In this document: in pieces, positions 1 to 9,021 of the stretch | Numbering within the stretch: position 1 is the stretch's first letter | Layout: each line of letters opens with the position of its first letter | NCBI RefSeq assembly: GCF_019583405.1 | Contig: NZ_SZUU01000006.1 | Coordinates: 240,068-304,067, forward strand | DNA length: 64,000 bases | Source: Bacteroides fragilis | Lineage (GTDB): Bacteria; Bacteroidota; Bacteroidia; Bacteroidales; Bacteroidaceae | Direction of reading: 5' to 3' | Position numbers and translations under genes: made by a program | Notes under the pieces: model-generated | The model's database searches: none | Told to the model about the DNA's origin: nothing | What the model saw: only the letters and a program-made list of their open reading frames with translations

Positions 1-2275
1 GTATGGCACCGGGAGTCTCTTTCTTTTTTTTATCCGGAGAAGTAAGATTCATCAGACGGATGTAATCACAATAAAATTCTTCGCCAAACACCATACAGAA
101 GTATCCGTTGCGGAATACGAGTTCAATACCATCTACATCCTGCAATATCTTCCTCACATGATTCATGGAAACTCCTTTGAGGTTCTTCACATTGCTACCG
201 GATTTATCGGGCCAGAATATCTGATTCATATCAGACGAAAGAACTCCCCTCTTACCTACACTGTTCAGCAGAATATACAAAAAGATAGTACGCAGCTTGG
301 GGCTGAGCATATAGGTAATATCACGTCCGGCATTATCGAGTATGGTAAACATGCCGAAAAGGAAAACAGCATTCTTGTCGGGTGGCAATACGGCCGGCAA
401 TTCTTCCCAGTCGGAAGTTTCTTTTCCACCTCCTTCTTCTTTCACTTCAGGCGATTCCATAACCGGAACTTCCGGGATAGCAGATTCTCCCTCCGGAAGT
501 ACTTCGGCAAATGTAGTTTCTGCAGATGCCTTATCGCGTTTCCGCCTATAGCGCATAATGCCCCATATACAAGCCGCCAACAGTAATATCCCACCCATTA
601 CGCCTCCCAGAATCCTGGTATTCAAGGCATTCCTCATCCGGCTGTAATATTCCACATCGTCCAATGTAACCGGCGGAGCAGACAGAGAATACAAACGGGT
701 AGTCACTTGACCATGCTTCTCAAACTCTTGGATAGAGCAATAGAATTCATCTAATTCTTCATTGAAATAAAGATTAGCGTTGGTAGCAATCTCTTCCGAA
801 ACAATCGGGATGCTGTCTCCTACCGCTTCGCATTCTCCGTCACGTACAGACAACCTATATAATTGCAAAGTGGAATTGGGCAGATATTCCGGATATCCCA
901 GAAGAAACAGATATTTTTCATCCGCAGAGAGTATCATGTTACGGGACACCACCCGGTTGACCGCCGGCGCTTTCGTTTCCCAGAGTTTCTGTACCGAACG
1001 GGTTTGCATATCTATCCGGTATAAATCATACAGATAATTGCGCCCTACATTCTGATCACCTGCCTCGTTGCCCATGCCTCCGTAGAGGTATATCCGCTTG
1101 TAATCATTGCTCACAGCCATGCCCGAGAAGTAACGGGGAATCACCCGGTCACCGGAGAAGACCAGTGTATCCCAACGACAGGTATTCAAATCGTATGCCA
1201 GAAATGTATTGCTGTACCTACGGCTTCCGTAACCGCCAAACAAGAAGAACTTTCTTTCGCCCGGATGAAAGAATCCGCAATGATGATGGAGCTGCTGGCA
1301 AAGATAGTCGGAACTGGCCGGACGCCACTCTTTGGTAGTAAGATCCAGCGCCGCCACCATGGCATCACCATGCGAATCGGCCACTTCATAAGTATACAGC
1401 TCGCGGGATGCCTCATCCAGAAAGTTCATCCCCAGACGAAGCTGAACCGGAAGAGGAGTCTTATAAGATATCTTCGATAATTCGTGCGTGTAAAGGTCGA
1501 ACGCGGACAGAGAATCCTGATTAAAGAAGAGGATATTCTGGTGTGTCTTGTCAAAGTTAAGACCGGAAGGTGTGGAAGAATAGGCCGTAAAGAGTTCTTT
1601 CCAGTAGTATGACTGATTAATCAGCCACACAGGATTGGTGACCTGTCCCACAACATGTCCCCGGCTGTCGTGCACATCTTCTCCGCTGCTCTCGTTCAAA
1701 GGAAATATCATGATCTCTTCACCATCGGTAAGAGACAAGTTACGGATGGCATACGAAGCCACATCCAGGATGTATTCGCATTTGCCAAAATAAATATGCG
1801 GTGAGAATCCTGTCGGATCCAGTCCCAGGTTGGAGATCTCCTTACTCCGCTTGCCAATCGTAATCCGGGCACAATCTCCGGGTATATCCAAAGCTATGGA
1901 AACAGGCAACCACCGGTGGTCATAGTCTTCCTTATCCAGTTCGAAAGTACAAAAGATACGTTTGCCGTCTTCGTTGAAGGAGAAAGAACAGCGGTCGCCG
2001 GGCTTGTGCAGATACGTAAAACTATAAGTTTTCCCGGCATCCCGGTCTTCCAGATAAAGGATATAACCGGGACTCTCCACATTCCGGACCAGATAATCGA
2101 AGGAGATACGGAAGGTGTTGGTGAAAGTGCGCTCATGCCCTTCACGCAAAACAGAATAGGTGGCACGCTCGCTAATCCGCTTTTCGTTCCCATAGAAAAG
2201 AAGTCCCTGCGAGAAACAATCGACTATGCAAAGCCACATCATTCCGATAGCAAACAAACATCCCAACCTTCTCAT
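1..2275 (-). CDS. Kelch-type sensor with one membrane helix and C-terminal winged-helix DNA-binding domain (partial, 3' end outside window)
   Basis: The frame is open from an ATG at 2275 to the left edge, giving at least 758 codons. Seen in the translation: a hydrophobic N-terminus, a beta-rich region, then kelch-like repeats around residues 215-540 (FLFGGYG followed by YSNTFLAYDLNTCRWDTL; IYLYGGMGN). A single membrane helix lies at about 553-573 and is followed by a basic stretch RYRRKR. A domain at about 633-727 has the pattern of SARP/OmpR-type winged helices (FLFGMFTI, LSPKLRTIFLYILL, IFWPD, FRNGYFCMVF). Inference: the kelch part is outside the cytoplasmic membrane and the DNA-binding part inside, making a one-protein membrane regulator, perhaps of the adjacent glycosidase and peptidase genes. 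Family membership was judged by eye. Confidence 0.8.
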   Translation of the reverse strand, partial: MRRLGCLFAIGMMWLCIVDCFSQGLLFYGNEKRISERATYSVLREGHERTFTNTFRISFDYLVRNVESPGYILYLEDRDAGKTYSFTYLHKPGDRCSFSFNEDGKRIFCTFELDKEDYDHRWLPVSIALDIPGDCARITIGKRSKEISNLGLDPTGFSPHIYFGKCEYILDVASYAIRNLSLTDGEEIMIFPLNESSGEDVHDSRGHVVGQVTNPVWLINQSYYWKELFTAYSSTPSGLNFDKTHQNILFFNQDSLSAFDLYTHELSKISYKTPLPVQLRLGMNFLDEASRELYTYEVADSHGDAMVAALDLTTKEWRPASSDYLCQQLHHHCGFFHPGERKFFLFGGYGSRRYSNTFLAYDLNTCRWDTLVFSGDRVIPRYFSGMAVSNDYKRIYLYGGMGNEAGDQNVGRNYLYDLYRIDMQTRSVQKLWETKAPAVNRVVSRNMILSADEKYLFLLGYPEYLPNSTLQLYRLSVRDGECEAVGDSIPIVSEEIATNANLYFNEELDEFYCSIQEFEKHGQVTTRLYSLSAPPVTLDDVEYYSRMRNALNTRILGGVMGGILLLAACIWGIMRYRRKRDKASAETTFAEVLPEGESAIPEVPVMESPEVKEEGGGKETSDWEELPAVLPPDKNAVFLFGMFTILDNAGRDITYMLSPKLRTIFLYILLNSVGKRGVLSSDMNQIFWPDKSGSNVKNLKGVSMNHVRKILQDVDGIELVFRNGYFCMVFGEEFYCDYIRLMNLTSPDKKKKETPGAI

Positions 2276-2360
2276 ATACTGTTCTTCGATAAATGCGTCA
2301 TCCGTTTCATAGTGCAACAAAAATACGAAAAATTATAGAATTGGCAAACGTATGCGCCGA

Positions 2361-4646
2361 TTAGTGCCCGTTGGAGTAAGAGTAAGGTAAGTCCTCCTCC
2401 TGAGTGCCGCGCCGGGAATCGGGCACGCTGTCCATCCATAACACCAGCTCTCCTCCGGAAGTAAGCTCACGGTGCGTCAGGTAGTTACGGGTAAATTCAC
2501 TTTCATTGAGCAGGGCTTTCCCGATATACCGGTTCGCCGGGCTGTTGCCTTCCGCCTTCACAGTGAAGTTCTTTCCGCCGGGCAAGTGCAAGGTCAGTTT
2601 CGGGAAGAGCGGAGATCCCATGGCATACTCCGGAACACCGGGACAAACCGGATAGAATCCCATAGCGGAAAAGACATACCAGGCGGAAGTCTGCCCATTA
2701 TCTTCGTCACCACAGTAGCCTTTGCTACCGGAGTGATAAAGCTTATCCATCACTTCGCGGACGTGCTTCTGGGTCTTCCAGGGCCGGCCGATATAGTCAT
2801 ATAAATAGATGGCATGTTGCACAGGTTGGTTGCCATGTGCATATTGCCCCATGTCAAGAGCCACCATCTCGGCTATCTCGTGGATAACAAAACCGTAAGT
2901 ACCGTAATTATAGGTATTGGGAGCTGTAAACATGGAGTCAAGACGGGCTTCCATCGCTGTATGTCCTCCCATCAATCGAGACAAGCCTTCGGGATCATGA
3001 AGAACACTCCACGTCCAATGCCAGGAACTGCCCTCCGTGAAAGGACCTCCCCATTCCGTTGCGTCAAAAGCGTCTCTCCATTTCCCATTGGCATCTTTTG
3101 CCCACATGAACCCATAGTCGGGATAGTAAAGGTTCCGGTAGTTGAGGGATTTCCGGTAATAGGTATCGGCAATCTCTTTCCGGCCAATGGAGTCGGCAAA
3201 ACGTGCGACACACCAGTCAGCGTAAGCATATTCAAGGGTCTTGGCCGTAGCCTCGTGCACTTCGGGATAGGGAACATAGCCTAAACGATCATAGTACTCG
3301 AATCCGTCACGTCCCACCGAACTGATTCCGGGATGCCGGGCCTCGGTCTGATGAATCATTGCTTCAAGAGCTTTCTCCGGACAGATGGTACGAATGCCTT
3401 TCATCCATGCGTCTGTCAACAAGGAGATGGAATTATTACCAATCATACATTCCCGGTGACCGGGACTCGCCCACTCGGGCATAAACCCACTTTCATCGTA
3501 AGCATTGAGGATGGATTGGGTAACCCGCTCGGAAACTTCCGGATATAATAAGGTAAACAAGGGATGGACGGCACGGAACGTATCCCAGAATCCGTTGTCG
3601 GTATACATATAGCCATCCTGTATCTTCCCATTGTAAGGACTGTAATAAACAGGTTTCCCCTGAGCGTCGAACTCATAAAATTCGCGGGGAAAGAGCAGGG
3701 TACGGTAGAGGCAAGAGTAAAAAGTACGCAGCTGCTCCTCGTTACCCCCCTCCGCTTCAATTCGTCCCAGATAACTGTTCCATTGTTTCCGGGCTTCTTC
3801 TCTCACCTGGGCAAGGCTCTTGCCTCCCACTTCGCGACTGAAATTGACAAGCGCCTGTGCAGGACTTATAAACGAGGAGGCGGTACGGACGGTTAATTTC
3901 TCTCCCGCCGGCACATTAAACCTGAGGTAGGCACAAGTATAATCACTCTCCAACGTCGGCCGATGGCGCATCAGTGTATCTCCGTCATATACGCCTTCTT
4001 CTGCAATGGGATGGCTGAACTCTATTCGGAAATAGTTGGCAAAGTTATCCGGTACCCCGCCATTGTGATTACGCGCCACACCGGTCACGCACTGATTCTC
4101 CCGGTCAATCGTCAACGCACTTCCACCGTTGTAGGCATCCACAACGATATACTGGGCAGAGTCCTGCGGAAAGGTGACTTCGAATACCGCTCCGCGTGAA
4201 GTGGCGGAAAGTTCTGTCCGGAGTCCGTCGGCAAACGTAACGCTGTAACTGTAGGGAGCTGCCTCCTCTTGAGTATGTGAGAAAAGTACTCCCCGTTCTT
4301 TATGATTCATCTTCAGTACACCGGACAGCGGCATAATAGAGAAAGTACCGTAATCGTTGATCCACGGACTGGGCTGATGGGTCTGGCGAAAGCCCCGTAT
4401 CAGGCTGTCGGTATACGTGTACATCCAGCCACTACCGTTCTCTCCGGTCTGCGGACTCCAGAAATTCATTCCCCAGGGAACCGCCACCGCAGGATAAGTA
4501 TTCCCATGTGAAAAAGCATAAGTAGACTCCGTACCCATCAGAGGATTCACATAGTCTACAGGGCTGAAAGACTCTTTTTGTTGTACACACGAAGCCAGTA
4601 AAAGAGCTGCACCGACAATTAGGATAGTTGAAAAATTCTTCCTCAT
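2361..4646 (-). CDS. GH92 family alpha-mannosidase, lipoprotein
   Basis: 761 residues, normal for GH92, calcium-dependent exo-alpha-mannosidases that trim mannose from N-glycans or fungal mannan. The N-terminus MRKNFSTILIVGAALLLASC is a lipoprotein signal with a lipobox cysteine, so the enzyme is probably membrane-anchored in the periplasm or at the surface. Family signatures seen: PLMGTEST near the N-terminus, a FTEGSSWHWTW segment around residue 535 carrying the expected general-acid glutamate, and GYCGDEDNGQTSAWYVFSA around 640 carrying the expected base aspartates. The motif before it reads GNQPVQHAIYLYDY instead of the GNEPSHH form of some members, so linkage specificity cannot be assigned. 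It lies 85 bases upstream, in map terms, of the kelch regulator on the same strand. Confidence 0.93.
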   Translation of the reverse strand: MRKNFSTILIVGAALLLASCVQQKESFSPVDYVNPLMGTESTYAFSHGNTYPAVAVPWGMNFWSPQTGENGSGWMYTYTDSLIRGFRQTHQPSPWINDYGTFSIMPLSGVLKMNHKERGVLFSHTQEEAAPYSYSVTFADGLRTELSATSRGAVFEVTFPQDSAQYIVVDAYNGGSALTIDRENQCVTGVARNHNGGVPDNFANYFRIEFSHPIAEEGVYDGDTLMRHRPTLESDYTCAYLRFNVPAGEKLTVRTASSFISPAQALVNFSREVGGKSLAQVREEARKQWNSYLGRIEAEGGNEEQLRTFYSCLYRTLLFPREFYEFDAQGKPVYYSPYNGKIQDGYMYTDNGFWDTFRAVHPLFTLLYPEVSERVTQSILNAYDESGFMPEWASPGHRECMIGNNSISLLTDAWMKGIRTICPEKALEAMIHQTEARHPGISSVGRDGFEYYDRLGYVPYPEVHEATAKTLEYAYADWCVARFADSIGRKEIADTYYRKSLNYRNLYYPDYGFMWAKDANGKWRDAFDATEWGGPFTEGSSWHWTWSVLHDPEGLSRLMGGHTAMEARLDSMFTAPNTYNYGTYGFVIHEIAEMVALDMGQYAHGNQPVQHAIYLYDYIGRPWKTQKHVREVMDKLYHSGSKGYCGDEDNGQTSAWYVFSAMGFYPVCPGVPEYAMGSPLFPKLTLHLPGGKNFTVKAEGNSPANRYIGKALLNESEFTRNYLTHRELTSGGELVLWMDSVPDSRRGTQEEDLPYSYSNGH

Positions 4647-4748
4647 AGCTTAATTTTATTTTCTAACAGAGGCTGTGGTGAAAAGAGTTTCGACACATCC
4701 CCCTTGCATTTTATTTAGGACGCAAAGCTAATGTGGAAGGGTTAGGAG

Positions 4749-4773
4749 GAGGGTTAATTCCCGGTTAACCCTC
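4749..4773. repeat. 9-bp inverted repeat between lipoprotein gene and GH92 gene
   Basis: GAGGGTTAA at 4749-4757 and TTAACCCTC at 4765-4773 form a perfect dyad with a 7-base loop. It follows the stop of the 4797-5969 gene on the minus strand. No T-run follows on the minus strand, so it may be a weak terminator, an RNA-processing hairpin or an operator; I cannot choose. Confidence 0.4.
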
Positions 4774-4796
4774 TTGCGAAAAGTCATTAACCGGGA

Positions 4797-5969
4797 CTAT
4801 TTTCTTCTTGCGACCTGCAAATTGGATTGCCGTGCATAGCCAATCCTGAAATTAAGGGGTTTCGGATCACCCAGTTGATAGGCATCGCGCAATTCCGGCT
4901 GAAAATACTGAGAGAAAGTGGAGATCGGCTTGTAAAAGGTACCATACAAAGTGACCGACCACACCTCCGGATCAAAACAGGACAGCGGAATGGAAGAGTC
5001 ATCTTGTACTACAGCAGATGATTTCTGAAGAATCGTCTCGCGTATGCTCGAAAAAGCAGGTTCGTGCATCAGATAGGAAGCCGACTTGACAAATGTCGCT
5101 GTAGTCTCCGCATCAAAACGGTCCATAAACGCCTGTAACGGTCGGTTGGCTTGCAACCCCTCGTTACTGATATCTGTGCAAAAATAATAGAGGGTCTGCA
5201 ATCGGGAAGCGCCCGGACGGAAAAACCGGACTTCCATCCCTGCACTGCATGTGTTCCGGATGCTATCCCCCTCTTTTCTTTCGAAAAGATCCCCGGTTTC
5301 CGATAGCCACACTTCCTTAATGCTGACTATCTTACGGTTCCCCCGGGCCATCAATAACGAATAGATGGGGACAACCCCGTCGATGGTATCATTGGCCAGT
5401 TCCTTATCCATATCGTTAAAGAAACTCAGATTGAGTACGTTGGACACAGCATTCTGATACAACCGGTAAGTTTCGGCAGAAGGATGCTTCACTTTCGGAG
5501 CAGTGCCGGCAGGTTCCAACCCGATCAGCACATAGGTGTCCATCTCGGGGAAAAATGCATTGGCAAACAGAAAGTCAGGACCGCCGAAAGGATAAAACAG
5601 GGTATGGCAACGAGCATTGATGTCTTCCAGTTCCGTCTGTGAGAAAGCTACCAGCCGGGGAGCTGTCTGCCGGAAAACATTCCATATCTGATCCATGTAA
5701 CGGGCATGGTTCTTCCATTCCTTGGTCTGGGTCAATGCGTAAAGCTTTCCGCTTGCTTTATCAACCGACAAACCGGCAAGTACGCAAGACGCATCATTCA
5801 GGGCTTTATCAGGAATCAGCTTCGCAGAGTCATTGGACGCAATTCTCACCCGTGAAGCACTTTTTCCTGCATTGCCGGAAGAGGCCGCCCCCTGACAACA
5901 AACAAACAACACTCCCAGTATAAAAGAAAGTAATACGGTTTTTACACAATTAGTTAGTTTAGTTTTCAT
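4797..5969 (-). CDS. Uncharacterised lipoprotein
   Basis: I do not recognise the family. The start is placed at the ATG at 5969, because the product then begins MKTKLTNCVKTVLLSFILGV followed by LFVCC, a good lipoprotein signal; a longer reading from 6038 would overlap the upstream peptidase gene and has no signal. The product has 390 residues with no membrane segment after the signal. It contains several aromatic-rich segments, for example FYPFGGPDFLFANAFFP near residue 120, and looks globular and extracytoplasmic. It starts 8 bases after the M28 peptidase stop, so the two are almost certainly co-transcribed, and it precedes the GH92 gene. A role in handling peptides or glycopeptides is only a guess from neighbours. 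Confidence 0.75.
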   Translation of the reverse strand: MKTKLTNCVKTVLLSFILGVLFVCCQGAASSGNAGKSASRVRIASNDSAKLIPDKALNDASCVLAGLSVDKASGKLYALTQTKEWKNHARYMDQIWNVFRQTAPRLVAFSQTELEDINARCHTLFYPFGGPDFLFANAFFPEMDTYVLIGLEPAGTAPKVKHPSAETYRLYQNAVSNVLNLSFFNDMDKELANDTIDGVVPIYSLLMARGNRKIVSIKEVWLSETGDLFERKEGDSIRNTCSAGMEVRFFRPGASRLQTLYYFCTDISNEGLQANRPLQAFMDRFDAETTATFVKSASYLMHEPAFSSIRETILQKSSAVVQDDSSIPLSCFDPEVWSVTLYGTFYKPISTFSQYFQPELRDAYQLGDPKPLNFRIGYARQSNLQVARRK

Positions 5970-5976
5970 TTCGTTC

Positions 5977-6978
5977 TTAATAATCCTTTTCGTTAGCCAG
6001 GTTCCAGACGTTAAGGAAAGAGGCCTTAGATATTTCAACCACTTTATCCCAATTCAAACGGTCAGCATGGTCAGAAGGCTGATGGTAATCGGGATGACCG
6101 TCGGTATGATACCAAATGATGGGAATACCGGCTTTGGCAAATGAGCCGTTATCACTTCCGCCCACCGGCTTGTCCCAAGGGCGGTAGTTGGGTTCTAACT
6201 GCAAGCCGTACTTTTTAATGTCTTCTTTCAACCAACGCCCGAAAGCCGGATTGGCTTCTGTATAGAAATAAACCACATGCTTGGGATTTTGCGGCTGATT
6301 GTTGCGGCCAATCATATCAAAGTTCAAATATCCTTTGATCTGATTGATGAACGGACACTCCTGCACAAAGTATTTCGATCCGAGAAGCCCTTTCTCTTCT
6401 CCGTCCCAAAAAGCAAAAATTACATTCCGCTCCGGTTGCTGTCCGCTTACCACAAAGGCCTTGGCTATTTGCAACACCGCCGATACTCCGGAAGCATTAT
6501 CATCGGCACCATTATAAATCTGGTCGCCATCCAAAGCGGGATCAATGCCCAGATGGTCGAAATGTGCACCTACTATCACGTATTCATTCGTCTTCTTTCC
6601 GGGAATCATGCCCAATACGTTGTTCATAGACAACTTCTGATGCACCACTTGTTTCAGTTTGGCAATGGAGTCAGGGTGCACTTCCAAACGTCCTTTCTGC
6701 TGGCGTTCTTTCCGGTAAGCATCAAACGGCTGATAATAGCTTTCACCCAACGGACGGATGCCCATTTCCTTCAATAACGAAGCGATATACCGGGCAGCTA
6801 CACGTGAACCGTGAAATCCGGCTTCACGTCCTTGAAGTTCATCATCGGCCAAAAATCCGATATAAGCCTCGGCAGCCTGGCGGTTAATACTTTTAAGCCC
6901 CTTTTCGACCGGGGTCTGGGCACATAAGGTAGTGGCAACACACCACATAAGGACAGTAATCAGGTGTTTTCTTTTCAT
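5977..6978 (-). CDS. M28 family zinc metallopeptidase
   Basis: 333 residues, secreted, with signal MKRKHLITVLMWCVATTLCA. M28 peptidases are two-zinc aminopeptidases or carboxypeptidases. The expected ligand motifs are all present: GAHFDHLG around residue 140, NGADDNASG around 160, WDGEEKGLLGS around 195, NFDMIGR around 220, and a late histidine in IIWYHTDG. Some M28 members in Bacteroidetes act as glutaminyl cyclases, but the GEEKGLLGS and ADDNASG spacing fits an exopeptidase here. It is the first gene of the minus-strand group that continues through the lipoprotein to GH92. Substrate unknown. Confidence 0.9.
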   Translation of the reverse strand: MKRKHLITVLMWCVATTLCAQTPVEKGLKSINRQAAEAYIGFLADDELQGREAGFHGSRVAARYIASLLKEMGIRPLGESYYQPFDAYRKERQQKGRLEVHPDSIAKLKQVVHQKLSMNNVLGMIPGKKTNEYVIVGAHFDHLGIDPALDGDQIYNGADDNASGVSAVLQIAKAFVVSGQQPERNVIFAFWDGEEKGLLGSKYFVQECPFINQIKGYLNFDMIGRNNQPQNPKHVVYFYTEANPAFGRWLKEDIKKYGLQLEPNYRPWDKPVGGSDNGSFAKAGIPIIWYHTDGHPDYHQPSDHADRLNWDKVVEISKASFLNVWNLANEKDY

Positions 6979-7080
6979 GATCGGGATGTTTCTGTTTTAG
7001 TTCATTTAGCACATTGCAAGGACAAATATACGGAATAATACAAATTAATAAGTACCTTTGCGAAAATTTGATTCGTAATT

Positions 7081-7503
7081 ATGTGGATACTTATAGTTGG
7101 TCTGGTGTTGCTCGCCATCGTGGCAATGATTGCCGGGTATATCCGCAACAAAAGACTGCAGAAGAAAATAGATAACGGAGAACTGGACAGTTTTCCGGAG
7201 GTAAAGGAAGTCGACGTAGAGTGCTGCGGACAGCACGAAGTTTGCGAACGTGACAGCCTGCTGGCTGCCGTCAGTAAACGGATAGAGTATTATGACGACG
7301 AAGAACTGGATACATTTATCGGCCGGGCACCCGAAGATTATACACCGGAAGAGGCGGATAAATTCCGCGATGTCTTTTATACAATGCAGGACACCGATGT
7401 AGCCGGATGGGTACGTAGCCTGCAACTGAGGGGGATCAGCCTTCCTGATGAAATAAAAGACGAAGTGTTTCTGGTAGTCGGCGAACGGAGAATCCATCCC
7501 TGA
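7081..7503 (+). CDS. Small membrane-anchored protein of unknown function
   Basis: 140 residues. One N-terminal membrane helix (IVGLVLLAIVAMIAGYI, residues 4-21) is followed by a charged, acidic soluble part with a Cys-Cys pair (VECCGQHEVC, about residues 46-55). The soluble part lies on the cytoplasmic side if the basic RNKRLQKK after the helix stays inside. I believe relatives occur widely in Bacteroidales but I know no function. A TACCTTTG -7 type element at 7053-7060 lies 20 bases before the start, divergent from the M28 gene. It may be co-transcribed with the permease 38 bases downstream. Confidence 0.75.
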   Translation: MWILIVGLVLLAIVAMIAGYIRNKRLQKKIDNGELDSFPEVKEVDVECCGQHEVCERDSLLAAVSKRIEYYDDEELDTFIGRAPEDYTPEEADKFRDVFYTMQDTDVAGWVRSLQLRGISLPDEIKDEVFLVVGERRIHP

Positions 7504-7541
7504 TCCGTCTGTTCCCTCCACACTCCTAACTGCTGAACCGT

Positions 7542-8351
7542 ATGAATTTACTACAATATACATTTTTTCAACACGCTCTCCTGGGGAGTCTTCTGGCAAG
7601 CATTGCCTGTGGCATTATCGGCACGTATATCGTGACTCGCCGGTTGGTGTTCATCAGCGGCGGTATCACCCATGCCTCTTTCGGCGGCATCGGACTGGGA
7701 TTGTATGCAGGCATATCTCCCATTCTATCGGCAGCTGTCTTCTCTGTTTTGTCGGCTTTCGGGGTAGAGTGGCTCAGTAAACGGAAAGACATGCGCGAAG
7801 ATTCGGCCATAGCGATGTTCTGGACGCTGGGTATGGCACTGGGAATCATGTTCAGCTTTTTGTCACCGGGATTCGCACCCGATCTTTCAGCCTATCTGTT
7901 TGGCAATATCCTCACGATCACACAGACGGACTTACTCATGCTGGGCATTCTTGCCATCCTGCTGATCCTGTTCTTTACCCTGTTTATCCACCCGATCATA
8001 TACGTGGCTTTCGATCGTGAATTTGCCCGTTCGCAAGGCATTCCGGTCGTAGTGCTGGAATATATCCTGATGATGTTCATTGCCCTAACCATCGTTTCCT
8101 GTCTGCGCATGGTGGGGATTGTACTGGCAATCTCGTTACTGACCATTCCGCAAATGACAGCCAACCTGTTTACGAACAAATTTAAACGCATCATCTGGTT
8201 ATCGATTGCCATCGGCTATCTGAGTTGCCTGGGAGGTCTGCTGATCTCTTACCGCCTGAATGTTCCTTCGGGAGCATCCATCATTTTCTTTTCTATTCTT
8301 ATCTATATTGCCTGTAAGATAGGAAAGAGCCTTTTCAGAAAGAAACAATAA
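7542..8351 (+). CDS. ABC-3 (ZnuB-like) metal transporter permease
   Basis: 269 residues with about eight hydrophobic helices, the size and pattern of ZnuB/MntB-type permeases for zinc or manganese uptake. Typical segments are [20 protein letters not shown] near the N-terminus, then [11 protein letters not shown], and a late helix with [21 protein letters not shown], matching the conserved cytoplasmic loop that contacts the ATPase. No ATPase or metal-binding protein gene lies next to it, so its partners must be elsewhere. It is followed after 14 bases by tsaE. Metal specificity cannot be read from the sequence. Confidence 0.9.
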   Translation: MNLLQYTFFQHALLGSLLASIACGIIGTYIVTRRLVFISGGITHASFGGIGLGLYAGISPILSAAVFSVLSAFGVEWLSKRKDMREDSAIAMFWTLGMALGIMFSFLSPGFAPDLSAYLFGNILTITQTDLLMLGILAILLILFFTLFIHPIIYVAFDREFARSQGIPVVVLEYILMMFIALTIVSCLRMVGIVLAISLLTIPQMTANLFTNKFKRIIWLSIAIGYLSCLGGLLISYRLNVPSGASIIFFSILIYIACKIGKSLFRKKQ

Positions 8352-8365
8352 AACAACATATAAGT

Positions 8366-8785
8366 ATGGAAATCAAAATTCAATCACTGGAACAGATTCA
8401 CGAAGCTGCCCACGAGTTCATCTCAGCCATGGGCGATAACACGGTCTTTGCACTCTACGGAAAGATGGGAGCAGGCAAAACGACTTTTGTCAAGGCACTT
8501 TGCGAAGAGCTCGGAGTATCGGATGTCATCACTTCACCGACTTTTGCCATTGTAAACGAATACCGTTCGGACGAGAACGGAGAACTGATCTATCATTTTG
8601 ACTTCTACCGGATCAAGAAGCTGAGCGAAGTATACGATATGGGATACGAAGACTACTTCTATAGCGGTGCACTTTGTTTCATCGAATGGCCGGAGCTGGT
8701 AGAAGAATTATTGCCGGGAGACGCCGTGAAAGTAACCATTGAGGAACTGGAGGACGGAACAAGAAAAATAGTGATCAACGACTAA
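8366..8785 (+). CDS. tsaE: tRNA threonylcarbamoyladenosine biosynthesis ATPase TsaE
   Basis: 139 residues, the usual length for TsaE, the small ATPase that works with TsaB and TsaD to place the t6A modification at position 37 of ANN-decoding tRNAs. The P-loop [14 protein letters not shown] is at about residues 32-45, followed by [11 protein letters not shown] and YHFDFYRIK, and CFIEWPEL near residue 106, all characteristic of the family. It sits 14 bases after the permease gene and 11 bases before the Imm17-like gene. The partner genes tsaB and tsaD are not in the window. Confidence 0.95.
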   Translation: MEIKIQSLEQIHEAAHEFISAMGDNTVFALYGKMGAGKTTFVKALCEELGVSDVITSPTFAIVNEYRSDENGELIYHFDFYRIKKLSEVYDMGYEDYFYSGALCFIEWPELVEELLPGDAVKVTIEELEDGTRKIVIND

Positions 8786-8796
8786 TCATCCGAAGA

Positions 8797-9021
8797 ATGG
8801 CCCCTCAATATTTTGTACAGGGAATATTTGCCACCGCAGGGCTCATAGCCCTGCTGGCATCTATACTCAACTGGAACTGGTTCTTCACCGCTCAAAATGC
8901 ACAACTGATCGTACGGAATGTCGGCAGAGGGCGTGCCCGGCTGTTCTATGGACTACTGGGAGTCATTATGATAGGTATGGCTGTCTTCTTCTTCCTCAAT
9001 ACGCAACCCGTATCAGAGTAA
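8797..9021 (+). CDS. Imm17-like small membrane protein
   Basis: 74 residues with two hydrophobic helices (FATAGLIALLASIL and ARLFYGLLGVIMIGMAVFFFL) joined by a loop with NVGRGRAR. This matches my memory of the immunity protein 17 (Imm17) family, named by computational analysis of polymorphic toxin loci. No toxin gene is adjacent, and the location after tsaE looks like stable chromosomal context, so an immunity role here is doubtful. Its 3' end overlaps the convergent DUF58 gene by 9 bases. Confidence 0.65.
   Translation: MAPQYFVQGIFATAGLIALLASILNWNWFFTAQNAQLIVRNVGRGRARLFYGLLGVIMIGMAVFFFLNTQPVSE

Noticed and set aside
158..586. Plus-strand open frame of 142 codons
   Set aside because: It lies antisense to the continuous minus-strand regulator frame, which has recognisable domains; this frame has none.
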